This document shows positions 34,005-42,343 of a stretch of 64,000 nt of DNA, one piece after another. How positions within the stretch are numbered: position 1 is the stretch's first letter; each line of letters begins with the position of its first letter. Source of the stretch: Gordonia westfalica (GTDB lineage Bacteria; Actinomycetota; Actinomycetes; Mycobacteriales; Mycobacteriaceae); the NCBI RefSeq assembly GCF_900105725.1, contig NZ_FNLM01000034.1:2852001-2916000 (forward strand). Direction: 5' to 3'. The notes under the pieces were generated by a model, which saw nothing but the letters and a program-made list of their open reading frames with translations, searched no databases and was not told where the DNA came from. Made by a program: the position numbers and the translations under genes.

Positions 34005-35224
34005 GACGAAACCTCTACAGGCAAGCGTGTGCGACCGGTCAGGAGCTGCTGCATCATGCCCTGCTTGATTGCGCGGGCCTTAATCAAGCGGTTACTGAGC
34101 GTGTCGAGTTCTGCGTCTACGTCCCGAATCGCGGTACCGATCGCAGCCTGCTCATCAAGATTGGGCTTACGCAATGGAATGGCTGATACCTTGCTTGCGC
34201 TGATCTCAAGGAAGGTACTGCCTGCGGCGCGTGATTCAAATTCCGACCGATGTTGTTGAACCCAGTAGTACAAGAACCATGTCGAGCGTGAATCCTTGGG
34301 GATCATCGAGGCGAATCCCTGATTTGTGGACACCGGAACAGCGGCAACTGCACAGTTTCCGATACTTGCGCGCGAAGTCACCAACACCGTACCCGCTGGC
34401 AGTAGCGTTGCCGCGGAGCTGGCAAGGCCCGCTTGCGTGATTCTTCGCTCTGAAGATGACACGAGACCTGATCCCTGGGCCTTGATCTCGGCGGGAGTAA
34501 ACCACGGTATACCGCCACCCCAGTACGAAGCGACGCGAGTTGAAGGTGTTCCGCCCCCCGTGACGCGAGCTAGGGTTCCGAGCGTGGATACCATCCAGGT
34601 GCCAGTGAAGCCGGGCAGGCGGGTGCGGCCAGTCAGGAGCTGCTGCATCATGCCCTGCTTAATCGCCTGCTTCTTGGCGATGAGGCGTTCGAGAGTGGCA
34701 ATCAGTTCATTCACGTCATCGAGAGCATCTGCGATTGCCTCTTGCTCAAGACTAGATACAATCGGAATCTCGAAGTCGCGCACCTGCTCTAAGGAAAGGT
34801 TCGCCTGGGCTGCCTGCACGTTGATCTCAGCGATCCGCCGTGCGATAGCAGGGCTACGGAGCTGCCAAAGCAGATACCTCGCCACTACCGATCGACGCTT
34901 CGTCGATGGGCGAATAATTGCGAAGGCCTGATTTGTGTTGGCTGGGAGCCAAGCCTGTTCAACTACCGTCGAGCGACCAAGGGCGCCAGCAATCGAGAAG
35001 AGAATGTCACCTTCGGCAAGTTGCGACCTCCGGAGTAGCTGGTGGGTCTGACGATCGATAAACGCTTCACGGCCAGGAATGAATGTTCCATCACTAGCGA
35101 AGGTTTCGACTTTGAGGAACCTCACACCGCTGGTAGTGAACTTTCGGCCGAGACTCGTCGGAGTCGTACCCTTTGTTACAAGGTCACTAACTTCTCTAAT
35201 TTGCACCGTAGACGTTTGGCTCAT
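34001..35224 (-). CDS. hsdS: HsdS, type I restriction-modification specificity subunit
   Basis: A 407-aa DNA-recognition subunit with two target-recognition domains, about residues 1-150 and 205-365. Each is followed by a conserved helical spacer ending in the same QGMMQQLLTGRTRLP peptide. A 29-bp exact nucleotide repeat encodes part of these (34038-34066 and 34632-34660). Each TRD probably reads one half of a bipartite target; the target cannot be predicted. The start overlaps the hsdM stop by 4 bp, and the stop overlaps the hsdR start by 4 bp. Confidence 0.95.
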   Translation of the reverse strand: MSQTSTVQIREVSDLVTKGTTPTSLGRKFTTSGVRFLKVETFASDGTFIPGREAFIDRQTHQLLRRSQLAEGDILFSIAGALGRSTVVEQAWLPANTNQAFAIIRPSTKRRSVVARYLLWQLRSPAIARRIAEINVQAAQANLSLEQVRDFEIPIVSSLEQEAIADALDDVNELIATLERLIAKKQAIKQGMMQQLLTGRTRLPGFTGTWMVSTLGTLARVTGGGTPSTRVASYWGGGIPWFTPAEIKAQGSGLVSSSERRITQAGLASSAATLLPAGTVLVTSRASIGNCAVAAVPVSTNQGFASMIPKDSRSTWFLYYWVQQHRSEFESRAAGSTFLEISASKVSAIPLRKPNLDEQAAIGTAIRDVDAELDTLSNRLIKARAIKQGMMQQLLTGRTRLPVEVSS

Positions 35225-37653
35225 CGTTCTACCCCCATCGCTGCGAGATGGGCCGAAACCTTCCCCTCGATTCTCGCAAGCTCAGTGTCGAGATCATCGA
35301 TGGTCGCCGCATATCGCTCGCCGAGCTGTTGAATGCGTGCCACAAGGTCGAGCGTGAGTGCTTCGACCTCGCCTGCGATCCGATGGACAGCGGTGGCCTG
35401 CCACTTGTCATCGATCACTAGCGCCTCGATGTCAATCTCGGTCAGAGCGCCGTACTTTTTGAGCGTGGTGAGATCAAGCTCAGCCTGAGCGTCTTTGGCA
35501 GCCTTCTTGGCGGCAGCTTCGGCGTTGTACAGCTTGGCGGCGTGCTGGAGAGCCCGAACCTCCTCGGGGTCGCCGCCCCGTTTGACGGCCTTGAGTCGAG
35601 CAGCGACAAGCGCTTTGGTGATCTTGTCATCGTCCATGGCATCGGCAAGGAGTCCGTCTTCGACGGCGTGCTCCTCGACGTATTCCTCAACGGCGCGAGT
35701 GGATTCTTCGGCTACAGCAACGATTTCGTCGACCTTGGCCTGCTGCTCGCCGAAGTATCGCGCCACGATCAGGGCTGGCGGGATCAGGTCCATCTTGTAC
35801 TTCTGGGCATTCTTGCCCGAACCGATGATGAGATCGGGTTCCTCGGTGAGTTTGCGTTCCTTGTCGTTGATCGTCAGGCGCGGCTTGGCAGCTGCCGTCC
35901 AGTCGTCGGCCATAATCAGGTAGACGTCATCGTGCATCGTGTCGTGCCAATAGGCCATGAGCTGCTCGTAGACGTCGTACTCGTCGAGCAACGGCACAGG
36001 TTTGAATCGATCCAGTAGGTCGTCGCCGATCGTGGCGATGAGATCGTTAGGCTTCGTGTCGGCGTCGATCGCGACGAGAGCATCACGATGTGCGTCGAAC
36101 CAATCCGTCGTGATCGATCGCGCCTCTTCGGCGAGCTTTTGGAACTCAGCGGAGTCCAGGATCGCCTGTTGCACTTGGCTTACGTCGAGGGTCAGATCGC
36201 TGTAGCCAGGTCGATTCGGCTTGAAGAGCTGCGCGCGGAGCTGCGGAAACGCCTGCCAGTAGTCGTCGAGCAGGTCGAGGTCACGATCCGGAATCCCGCC
36301 GTGGAGGTGTGCGTGCAGGTCCTGTAGATCCTCCGGCTCGGAGGAGTCGATGTAGCGCGGGATGTTGAGGTTGTAGTCGTTCTTCGGGTCGGCGATCTCA
36401 CTCATCGGCACCATGCGGGAGTACCGCTCGATCTCCCGCTGGTTGTTGAAAGTGTCGACGATCTTGTGGATGTCCTGGCTACGGAGACGGTTCTTGTTGC
36501 CGTCCTTGATGAAACCCTTGGACGCATCGATCATGAACACACCGGTGCGTCCGACCGCGTTCTCCTTGTCGAGGACGACGATGCAGGCGGGGATGCCTGT
36601 GCCATAGAACAGGTTGGCGGGCAAGCCGATGATGCCTTTGATAAATCCATGCTGAAGCAGGCGCTTGCGGATGCCGGCTTCGGCGTTGCCTCGAAACAGC
36701 ACACCGTGCGGCAGGATGATCGCCCCTTTGCCGGCGCTCTTGAGTGATGTCAGTGCGTGGAGCAGGAACGCGTAGTCGCCGTTCTTCTCTGGCGGGCGGC
36801 CGTACTCGAAGCGGTTGTAGTCGTGTTCGAGGCCGTTGTTCCAGGATTTCACCGAGAACGGCGGATTCATGACCACGAAGTCGAAGGTCTTGAGGTGACT
36901 ACCCGCCACAGTCTGCGGGCTCGTGATGGTGTCGCCCTTGTAGATTTCGGCGATTTCGTTGCCGTGCAGGATCATGTTCATCTTGGACAGTGCCCAGGTG
37001 GCGTTGTCCTTCTCCTGGCCGTAGACCGACATGCCGCGCGGAGCCTCAGCTGCCGCCTTAAGTAAGAGCGAGCCGGAGCCGCAGGCCGGGTCGTAGACCG
37101 TCTGATCCTGCCGGGTCTGCGCGCCGATTCCGACGACCTTGGCGAGGATGCGCGACACTTCGGCTGGGGTATAGAACTGACCCTTGCTCTTGCCGGACTC
37201 CGTGGCGAAGTGGCGCATGAGGTACTCGTAGGCGTCACCAAGCAGGTCGTCACCCTCAGCACGTGAGCCTCGGAAATCGAGGTCGTTGAAGATCGTGACA
37301 AGCTTGGAGAGGCGATCCACCATCTCCTTGCCCTTGCCAAGCTTCTCCTCGTCGTTGAAGTCGGCTAGATCGATGACATTACGCAGATCGTTGGCGTCGG
37401 CGAGCTTGGCGATAATCTTGTTGAACTTGTCGCCAATCTCCTTGTCGTTCTTCGCGGCCAGCATGTCGTCGAACGATCCGCCTTCTGGCACGTCGATCAG
37501 GCTGGCCGAATCAGCCTTCGCCTTGTCGGAGACGTACTTCACGAACAGCAAGGTCAGGATGTAATCCTTGTACTGCGAGGCATCCATGCCGCCTCGAAGC
37601 TGGTCGCAACTTGCCCACAGGGATGAGTAGAGGTCCGACTTCTTGAGTGCCAC
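35221..37653 (-). CDS. hsdM: HsdM, type I N6-adenine DNA methyltransferase subunit
   Basis: An 810-aa modification subunit. SAM motif I is YDPACGSGSLLL (about 187-198) and the catalytic motif is MNPPF (about 262-266), the N6-adenine type. It is longer than a typical 500-aa HsdM because of a ~280-residue C-terminal extension with charged helices. Preferred start is GTG at 37653, giving VALKKSDLYSSLWASC, with GAAGGT upstream; a more upstream ATG at 37713 has no ribosome site and a poor sequence. It heads the hsdM-S-R-peptidase-114aa-ATPase operon. Confidence 0.94.
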   Translation of the reverse strand: MALKKSDLYSSLWASCDQLRGGMDASQYKDYILTLLFVKYVSDKAKADSASLIDVPEGGSFDDMLAAKNDKEIGDKFNKIIAKLADANDLRNVIDLADFNDEEKLGKGKEMVDRLSKLVTIFNDLDFRGSRAEGDDLLGDAYEYLMRHFATESGKSKGQFYTPAEVSRILAKVVGIGAQTRQDQTVYDPACGSGSLLLKAAAEAPRGMSVYGQEKDNATWALSKMNMILHGNEIAEIYKGDTITSPQTVAGSHLKTFDFVVMNPPFSVKSWNNGLEHDYNRFEYGRPPEKNGDYAFLLHALTSLKSAGKGAIILPHGVLFRGNAEAGIRKRLLQHGFIKGIIGLPANLFYGTGIPACIVVLDKENAVGRTGVFMIDASKGFIKDGNKNRLRSQDIHKIVDTFNNQREIERYSRMVPMSEIADPKNDYNLNIPRYIDSSEPEDLQDLHAHLHGGIPDRDLDLLDDYWQAFPQLRAQLFKPNRPGYSDLTLDVSQVQQAILDSAEFQKLAEEARSITTDWFDAHRDALVAIDADTKPNDLIATIGDDLLDRFKPVPLLDEYDVYEQLMAYWHDTMHDDVYLIMADDWTAAAKPRLTINDKERKLTEEPDLIIGSGKNAQKYKMDLIPPALIVARYFGEQQAKVDEIVAVAEESTRAVEEYVEEHAVEDGLLADAMDDDKITKALVAARLKAVKRGGDPEEVRALQHAAKLYNAEAAAKKAAKDAQAELDLTTLKKYGALTEIDIEALVIDDKWQATAVHRIAGEVEALTLDLVARIQQLGERYAATIDDLDTELARIEGKVSAHLAAMGVER

Positions 37654-37705
37654 AGCTGGTCTACCTTCGCTTCTTCCAGGCATCTGATGCCATTTTACCA
37701 CTAGT

Positions 37706-37721
37706 TCGAACAAATGTGCGA
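37706..37721. promoter_or_regulatory. Candidate LexA (SOS) box in the hsdM promoter region
   Basis: TCGAACAAATGTGCGA differs at one base from the mycobacterial LexA consensus TCGAAC-N4-GTTCGA. It lies 53 bp upstream of the hsdM start, just upstream of a TAAAAT (minus strand, about 37692-37697) that could be the -10. One occurrence with one mismatch may be chance, so this is only a candidate. Confidence 0.4.
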
Positions 37722-37853
37722 AGAATCACGGAGTGGTTCGCCGCCGCACGGATAGCATGTCAAACCAGTCGGACACCACGGAGCGGACACGGCGTGATCA
37801 GCCTCATTCCGTCACTCGGAGGACAACTGCCCGGCCAGGCACTGAGCGCAGCC

Positions 37854-38381
37854 TTAGGCGTCGTAGAAGCCACGACCGTTTTCCTTGAACCACGCCCGTA
37901 GTCGCCGAATCAACTCGGCGTATTCAGTCAGTGTGAGCTCCTTAATCGCATTCAATGCGATATTGATTTTGTAATCCTCAGGTTGCGACGAGTTTTGATA
38001 CTCGAGGCTATATGTCTCAATCAAACTCGCAAAGGTAAGCAGCGCGTTCGCTTCGGGCTGTTTCCGAAACGTGTCGACCGAGTGATAGCCCAATCGCGTG
38101 GCTGCGGCTTCGCGGAGAACCGTCGGACTAGCTCCTCTGCGTCCCTGCTCAAGCCCAAGCAAGATGCCGATTGCCGTTCCCTGCGCTCCCTCACTCCGCA
38201 TCTTGTACACGCTACGAAGCAGGTTCTCGACATGCTCCGCGTTGTCTGCCCCGGTGGTCTGCATGGCCACTTCGCGTAGTGCGGGCACGTCGCCGATGTA
38301 GTCCACCAGCCTGTGCAATCCACGCCGCCGCACGACCTTCAAGTCAACGACGAGGCGATCACGAAGGCTCGATTCCGGCAT
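37854..38381 (-). CDS. Hypothetical actinobacterial protein upstream of hsdMSR
   Basis: A 175-aa protein beginning MPESSLRDRLVVDLKVVRRRGLHRLV in the preferred reading; an in-frame ATG 13 codons upstream is less likely. The opening resembles an unnamed domain often seen in actinobacterial proteins of unknown role (conserved R-x-x-GL-x-x-L, then a helical region ending AAATRLGYHSVDTFRK). The second half contains LLTFASLIETYSLEY and a charged C-terminus. It is transcribed toward hsdM with 200 bp between, and divergently from the small-gene operon at 38498. A regulatory role is possible but unsupported. Confidence 0.65.
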   Translation of the reverse strand: MPESSLRDRLVVDLKVVRRRGLHRLVDYIGDVPALREVAMQTTGADNAEHVENLLRSVYKMRSEGAQGTAIGILLGLEQGRRGASPTVLREAAATRLGYHSVDTFRKQPEANALLTFASLIETYSLEYQNSSQPEDYKINIALNAIKELTLTEYAELIRRLRAWFKENGRGFYDA

Positions 38382-38497
38382 GACCCCATTTTGCCCGGCA
38401 ACTGCCCAGTTCTCTGCCAAAAAGTACGGCGCGATTTCCGCAAACCTAGAGGTAGAGGGTGGTCAGCGGATTTGCCCCAAACCCGAACGGAGACATC

Positions 38498-38851
38498 ATG
38501 ACTGAGATTGAACGTTTCACAACGCCGGCTGCAGGCGTCAGCAACAGCTGGTTGGGTAGTCGAGCACTGTCGCGCCAGGTCGCCCGCGACCTCGCGGCCA
38601 TCAATCACTCGACCGAGGTGAGTACCGCTCGTGTAGCGGCGGCCGGTGAGGTTCAGCAGGCACGGATTGATGCCGTCGCTCGAGCTGGCGCGTACGCCAT
38701 GCAGCAGGTTGCACTGCTGTCGCAGATGCAGCAACAGCTCGCACTGGCGGCCCCGGCAGCGTCCGGCGATCTCGACTTCATCAAGACCATGACCGTCGTC
38801 GGTATCGGCCAGATCGTCGCTGACACAGGTCGGGCGGTGAACCGGCGATGA
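38498..38851 (+). CDS. Hypothetical protein (117 aa), first of a small-gene operon
   Basis: Not recognised. ATG 38498 follows CGGAGAC. The sequence is helical with alanine and glutamine repeats (VAAAGEVQQARIDAVARAGAYAMQQVALL) and ends in TMTVVGIGQIVADTGRAVNRR. It overlaps the next gene by ATGA. Such short proteins often precede transfer genes in actinobacterial integrative elements, but no function can be given. Confidence 0.7.
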   Translation: MTEIERFTTPAAGVSNSWLGSRALSRQVARDLAAINHSTEVSTARVAAAGEVQQARIDAVARAGAYAMQQVALLSQMQQQLALAAPAASGDLDFIKTMTVVGIGQIVADTGRAVNRR

Positions 38852-39105
38852 CCACGTTCGTGATCATCCTGGTGGCCGCAGCCGCGATCCTAGCGACGCT
38901 CTATCTCGTCGGATTCCTCATCGACATCTGCGACGAGTCCGACCGCCAGATCGAGATTGCCCGCGTCAGGCGAGAGCGTCGCCAAGCCGAGGCGCGGATG
39001 AACCGTCTCACCTCGTCCGCAATCCAGCAGATGACCGAAGCGGCCGCACCGCACGGCATCTTCTGCCAGTGCGCACAGTGCGTCGGGCGAGGAGGCCAGC
39101 CATGA
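38848..39105 (+). CDS. Small single-pass membrane protein (85 aa)
   Basis: Begins MTTFVIILVAAAAILATLYLV, one N-terminal transmembrane helix, followed by a basic, coiled region (ARVRRERRQAEARMNRL) and a Cys pair FCQCAQC near the C-terminus. It overlaps both neighbours by 4 bp. Function unknown. Confidence 0.7.
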   Translation: MTTFVIILVAAAAILATLYLVGFLIDICDESDRQIEIARVRRERRQAEARMNRLTSSAIQQMTEAAAPHGIFCQCAQCVGRGGQP

Positions 39106-39671
39106 CGACAGCCGATCTCGAGGTCGTGACGCTCGGAGTTCAGTCCGACTACATATCGACAGAGCAGATCGATCAAGCTAGGCAGAGCCTGACTCGCTGG
39201 GTGTTCACTACCGCGAAGGCTATAGCTCGGGAGTGCGGCTTCGCATGGACGCCACGGCCGGACGCGCCGTCAACGTATCCGGACCTGTGCGCCGCGCACG
39301 CCCGCTCTGTTGAGTCGGGCGAGTCGTTGCCGGTGTCGTCGGAGAACTCGGCCTCGGTGATCCTGACGTCACCCGACGCCAACTACGCCTGGCGATTCGT
39401 GCACGACGTGACGCATGTCGAACGCGGCCTCAGCTTCTCGCTCCCTGATGAGTATGAGCTGGCCTTGTGGCACCTGTCTGAACTGGAGCGAGAGGGATTC
39501 GGCCCGCACAGCCTGGAATACGCCTTCCTGAAGGCCGACACACTCGGCCAGGTGATTATCAACGCGGTGGCCCGTCGGTTTCCGGCCGATCAGGAACTGT
39601 TCGATCTGGAGTGTCAGCGATACGGGTTCGAGCAGGGCATCCTGCGTGAGATCCGCCGGGGGTCGTCGTGA
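39102..39671 (+). CDS. Hypothetical protein (189 aa)
   Basis: Preferred start ATG 39102 (MTTADLEVVTLGVQSDYIS), overlapping the previous stop by 4 bp. The middle contains NYAWRFVHDVTHVERGLSFSLPDEYELALWH, where HDVTHVE is spaced like a His-rich metal or catalytic site but has no recognised family. No membrane segment. It is followed at 4-bp overlap by another small membrane protein. Confidence 0.65.
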   Translation: MTTADLEVVTLGVQSDYISTEQIDQARQSLTRWVFTTAKAIARECGFAWTPRPDAPSTYPDLCAAHARSVESGESLPVSSENSASVILTSPDANYAWRFVHDVTHVERGLSFSLPDEYELALWHLSELEREGFGPHSLEYAFLKADTLGQVIINAVARRFPADQELFDLECQRYGFEQGILREIRRGSS

Positions 39672-39862
39672 GTGGCGATCCCGGTGGGCTCGGGGGCCGG
39701 CTGCTCAACGCCTGTCTCGCTGTATTCGTCAGCGCGATGGCGCTCTACGGTGCGATCTACATCCTGCAAGCGATCTGGGTACCGCTCTGCATCACCATCG
39801 CAACCGTTGCGATTATCGGCGGATCTTTCACGCTCATTTATCGACATTTTCGCCGCTGGTAA
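39668..39862 (+). CDS. Small membrane protein (64 aa)
   Basis: Two hydrophobic segments, LLNACLAVFVSAMALYGAIYI and AIWVPLCITIATVAIIGGSF, end in a basic YRHFRRW tail. The ATG at 39668 overlaps the preceding stop. Last of the four coupled small genes; the next gene starts after a 161-bp regulatory gap. Confidence 0.65.
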   Translation: MSGDPGGLGGRLLNACLAVFVSAMALYGAIYILQAIWVPLCITIATVAIIGGSFTLIYRHFRRW

Positions 39863-39911
39863 TTCAGGTCCGAACGAGTTCCGGCCGGTGTTGTGGAATG
39901 CGTCGGGCATA

Positions 39912-39966
39912 TTGACTGCTGCATTCGTGCAGCTCATAGTAAGGGCATGGCCGCTGCATAAATGCA
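39912..39966 (+). promoter_or_regulatory. Promoter with two palindromic operators ahead of the transfer operon
   Basis: A -35-like TTGACT (39912-39917) and CATAGT (39935-39940) are 17 bp apart. Between them lies the palindrome TGCATTCGTGCA (39920-39931). A second palindrome TGCATAAATGCA is at 39955-39966. The second is exactly the complement of TGCATTTATGCA before the XRE repressor gene. This suggests that the element's own repressor controls the operon that starts at 40024. Confidence 0.6.
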
Positions 39967-40023
39967 GCACACCAATCGCCATTCAACTTATTAGCTAACC
40001 ACCGAAAGGAGGGTGTCTTCACT

Positions 40024-40227
40024 ATGTCCAAAAAACACTCGCGCACATCGCAACCGCTTAAGCGTGGGAGAAATCGGCAGCTACGGATTCGCGGCCAACT
40101 TCGATCCGACCCCGACCTGGGACGGATCGCCCGCACGGTAGTTGCTATTGCCGTCGCACAGGCCGAGAAAGAAGCACAGGAACAGGTCGAACGACGCGCG
40201 CAGCACCAGGAGACCGACGATGAATGA
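40024..40227 (+). CDS. Small basic protein (67 aa)
   Basis: MSKKHSRTSQPLKRGRNRQL, a very basic N-terminus then a helical, acidic C-terminus (AQAEKEAQEQVERRAQHQETDDE). It has a strong AAAGGAGG site ten bases before the ATG, better than typical core genes of this window. It overlaps the coupling ATPase gene. Perhaps a DNA-binding accessory; no family recognised. Confidence 0.65.
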   Translation: MSKKHSRTSQPLKRGRNRQLRIRGQLRSDPDLGRIARTVVAIAVAQAEKEAQEQVERRAQHQETDDE

Positions 40228-42343
40228 GGCCACCCGACTGGTCTTTGTCACCTTGTCGATCCCCGCCCCGCTATCGCTCGAGGCCGCTCACGCCGCCGTG
40301 GTCGCTCTGGCGGGACTCAGTAGGCAGCCGCAGATCGTCATCGAGGCGCTTGGCAACAATCGACACGTGCGGTGGCGCATCGGAACGCCGGTGCGCCACC
40401 GCCACCAAGTGATCGAGGTGTTGCGCACCCATCTTCCCGGCCTCGTCGTCGACGAGCCAAAGCCCCTCGCGCCCGGGCCGCGCGCCGATGTCGCCGCGAA
40501 GATCCGTGTCCGGTCACGGTCTGTGGTCGAGGGCTCACTCGCACACGAATCCACTGAATCGGTGACACGGGGAGTCCTCGGTGCGCTGGCGGTCGCCGGT
40601 CGGCATGAGCGCGTCCACCTCCAGGTCATACTCGGACCACGCAAGACCCCCCAGCTGCCGCCTCAGCAACTCCGCGGCGGAGACCGCACGCTCGCCGTCG
40701 CCAAGCTCCGCGAGTTTCGGTTCGGCTGCGCTATCCGCGTCGCGGCAACAGCCGCAGACGACGACCGAGCTCGACACCTGGCGGAACGCGTCATCGCCGC
40801 AGTTCGCGGACTGAACGCCCCGACCGCCCAGCTCACTGCCACCCGCATGGCCACTACGTCATTCGACCGCGCGCGTGCACCGTGGTTCTGGACGACGACG
40901 CTGAGCGTCAGTGAGGTCGTGGCACTGACGGCCTGGCCCATCGCGCACCGCGACGCCGCGCCGCTTCCCGGAGTGCCGTCGCGACATCCGAAGCTACTTC
41001 CCGCCTCCGCCAGCACGCTGAAGGAGGGGCGCACCGTTGGGGTATCGACCGCACAGCCGGAGCGACCAATTGCTATCTCGGTTCGCGACTCGCTGTCCGG
41101 CATCGCCATCACCGGACCGACCGGCGTCGGTAAATCAAACCTGCTCGGCCAATTTGCGCTGGCAGATATTGCGGCAGGACGCGGACTTGTCGTGATCGAC
41201 CCAAAGGGCGACCTGATCGACGACATCCTGCAGCGTGCCGACGAATCACGACTCGATGACATCGCCGTCGTCGACGCCACCGACTCGGCGCCCATCGGCA
41301 TCAACGGCCTGGTCGGTGCGACCGATCCAGACCTTGCGGCCGACACCACCCTCGGCGTCTTCCACTCGCTGTGGGCCGACGCGTGGGGACCACGCACGCA
41401 AGACGTCCTACACGCCAGCCTCCTGACACTCGCCCGACGCGGCGACGCCTCGATCGCCATGTTGCCGCTGCTGCTCACCAATCCCGGTTTTCGGCGTTCG
41501 ATCGTCGGTCGAGTGGCGCGCGAGGACCCGATGGGGCTCGGTGGGTTCTGGGCATGGTGGGAGAGCCTCAGCGACAACGAGCAGGCTCAGGCCACCGCGC
41601 CGCTGCTGCGCCGGGTGCGACCGATCCTGCTTCGTCCCGGCCTGCGGGGCATCCTCGGCCAGCGCCGTCCCAAATTCGATCTGTCCGACGTTTTCACTAA
41701 GCGCCGCATCCTGCTGGTCAGTCTGGAGAAGGGCAAGATCGGCCCCGAAGCTGCCGCACTGCTCGGGTCCCTGATCGTCTCGCAACTTTGGACCGCGACC
41801 CTCGCTCGAGCCGCTCAGTCACCGCAGTCTCGGCACCCGGTCACCATCTTGATCGACGAAGTCCAGGACTACCTTCGGCTCCCAGGCGACATCGGTGACG
41901 CACTGGCGCAAGCACGCGGGCTCGGCGTCGGCTATACCCTGGCACACCAGCACCTCGGTCAGCTTCCCAAGTCGATTCGCGAAGCCGTTACTGCGAACGC
42001 CAGAACGCGCATTGCCTTCCAGCTGAGTCACCCTGACGCCCGCGAGTTCGCCAGTCTCACCAGCGGTCAGCTCGAACCCGCCGACTTCGAGACACTCCCG
42101 GCCTTCCATGCGTACGCCCAGATCCTGCACCAGAACACGCCTGGACCGTGGGTAAGTGTCACTACCACGAAGATGCCCGACCCTGTCCGGTCAGCCGCAT
42201 CAATCCGGCGGCGCTCCCGCGAGCGCTACGGTCAGCCGCTCAGCGAGGTCGAAGCCGATCTGCTGTCACTGACCGAACGCCGCACCGTCCGTGAATCCTT
42301 CGGTCGCACCAAGCGATCCGACACGGAAGGGGGTACGTCATGA
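40220..42343 (+). CDS. TraD/VirD4-like conjugative coupling ATPase
   Basis: A 707-aa P-loop ATPase starting MNEATRLVFVTLSIPAPLS. Walker A is IAITGPTGVGKSNLLGQF (about 295-312), followed by LVVIDPKGDLIDDIL; Walker B is VTILIDEVQDYLRLP near residue 565, then a TLAHQHLGQLP region. This layout fits the VirD4/TraD family of coupling proteins that deliver DNA to a translocation channel. It overlaps its upstream and downstream neighbours, so it belongs to one operon. No clear transmembrane helix is visible, so it may be a soluble pump subunit. DNA-translocase roles of FtsK type are an alternative. Confidence 0.85.
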   Translation: MNEATRLVFVTLSIPAPLSLEAAHAAVVALAGLSRQPQIVIEALGNNRHVRWRIGTPVRHRHQVIEVLRTHLPGLVVDEPKPLAPGPRADVAAKIRVRSRSVVEGSLAHESTESVTRGVLGALAVAGRHERVHLQVILGPRKTPQLPPQQLRGGDRTLAVAKLREFRFGCAIRVAATAADDDRARHLAERVIAAVRGLNAPTAQLTATRMATTSFDRARAPWFWTTTLSVSEVVALTAWPIAHRDAAPLPGVPSRHPKLLPASASTLKEGRTVGVSTAQPERPIAISVRDSLSGIAITGPTGVGKSNLLGQFALADIAAGRGLVVIDPKGDLIDDILQRADESRLDDIAVVDATDSAPIGINGLVGATDPDLAADTTLGVFHSLWADAWGPRTQDVLHASLLTLARRGDASIAMLPLLLTNPGFRRSIVGRVAREDPMGLGGFWAWWESLSDNEQAQATAPLLRRVRPILLRPGLRGILGQRRPKFDLSDVFTKRRILLVSLEKGKIGPEAAALLGSLIVSQLWTATLARAAQSPQSRHPVTILIDEVQDYLRLPGDIGDALAQARGLGVGYTLAHQHLGQLPKSIREAVTANARTRIAFQLSHPDAREFASLTSGQLEPADFETLPAFHAYAQILHQNTPGPWVSVTTTKMPDPVRSAASIRRRSRERYGQPLSEVEADLLSLTERRTVRESFGRTKRSDTEGGTS

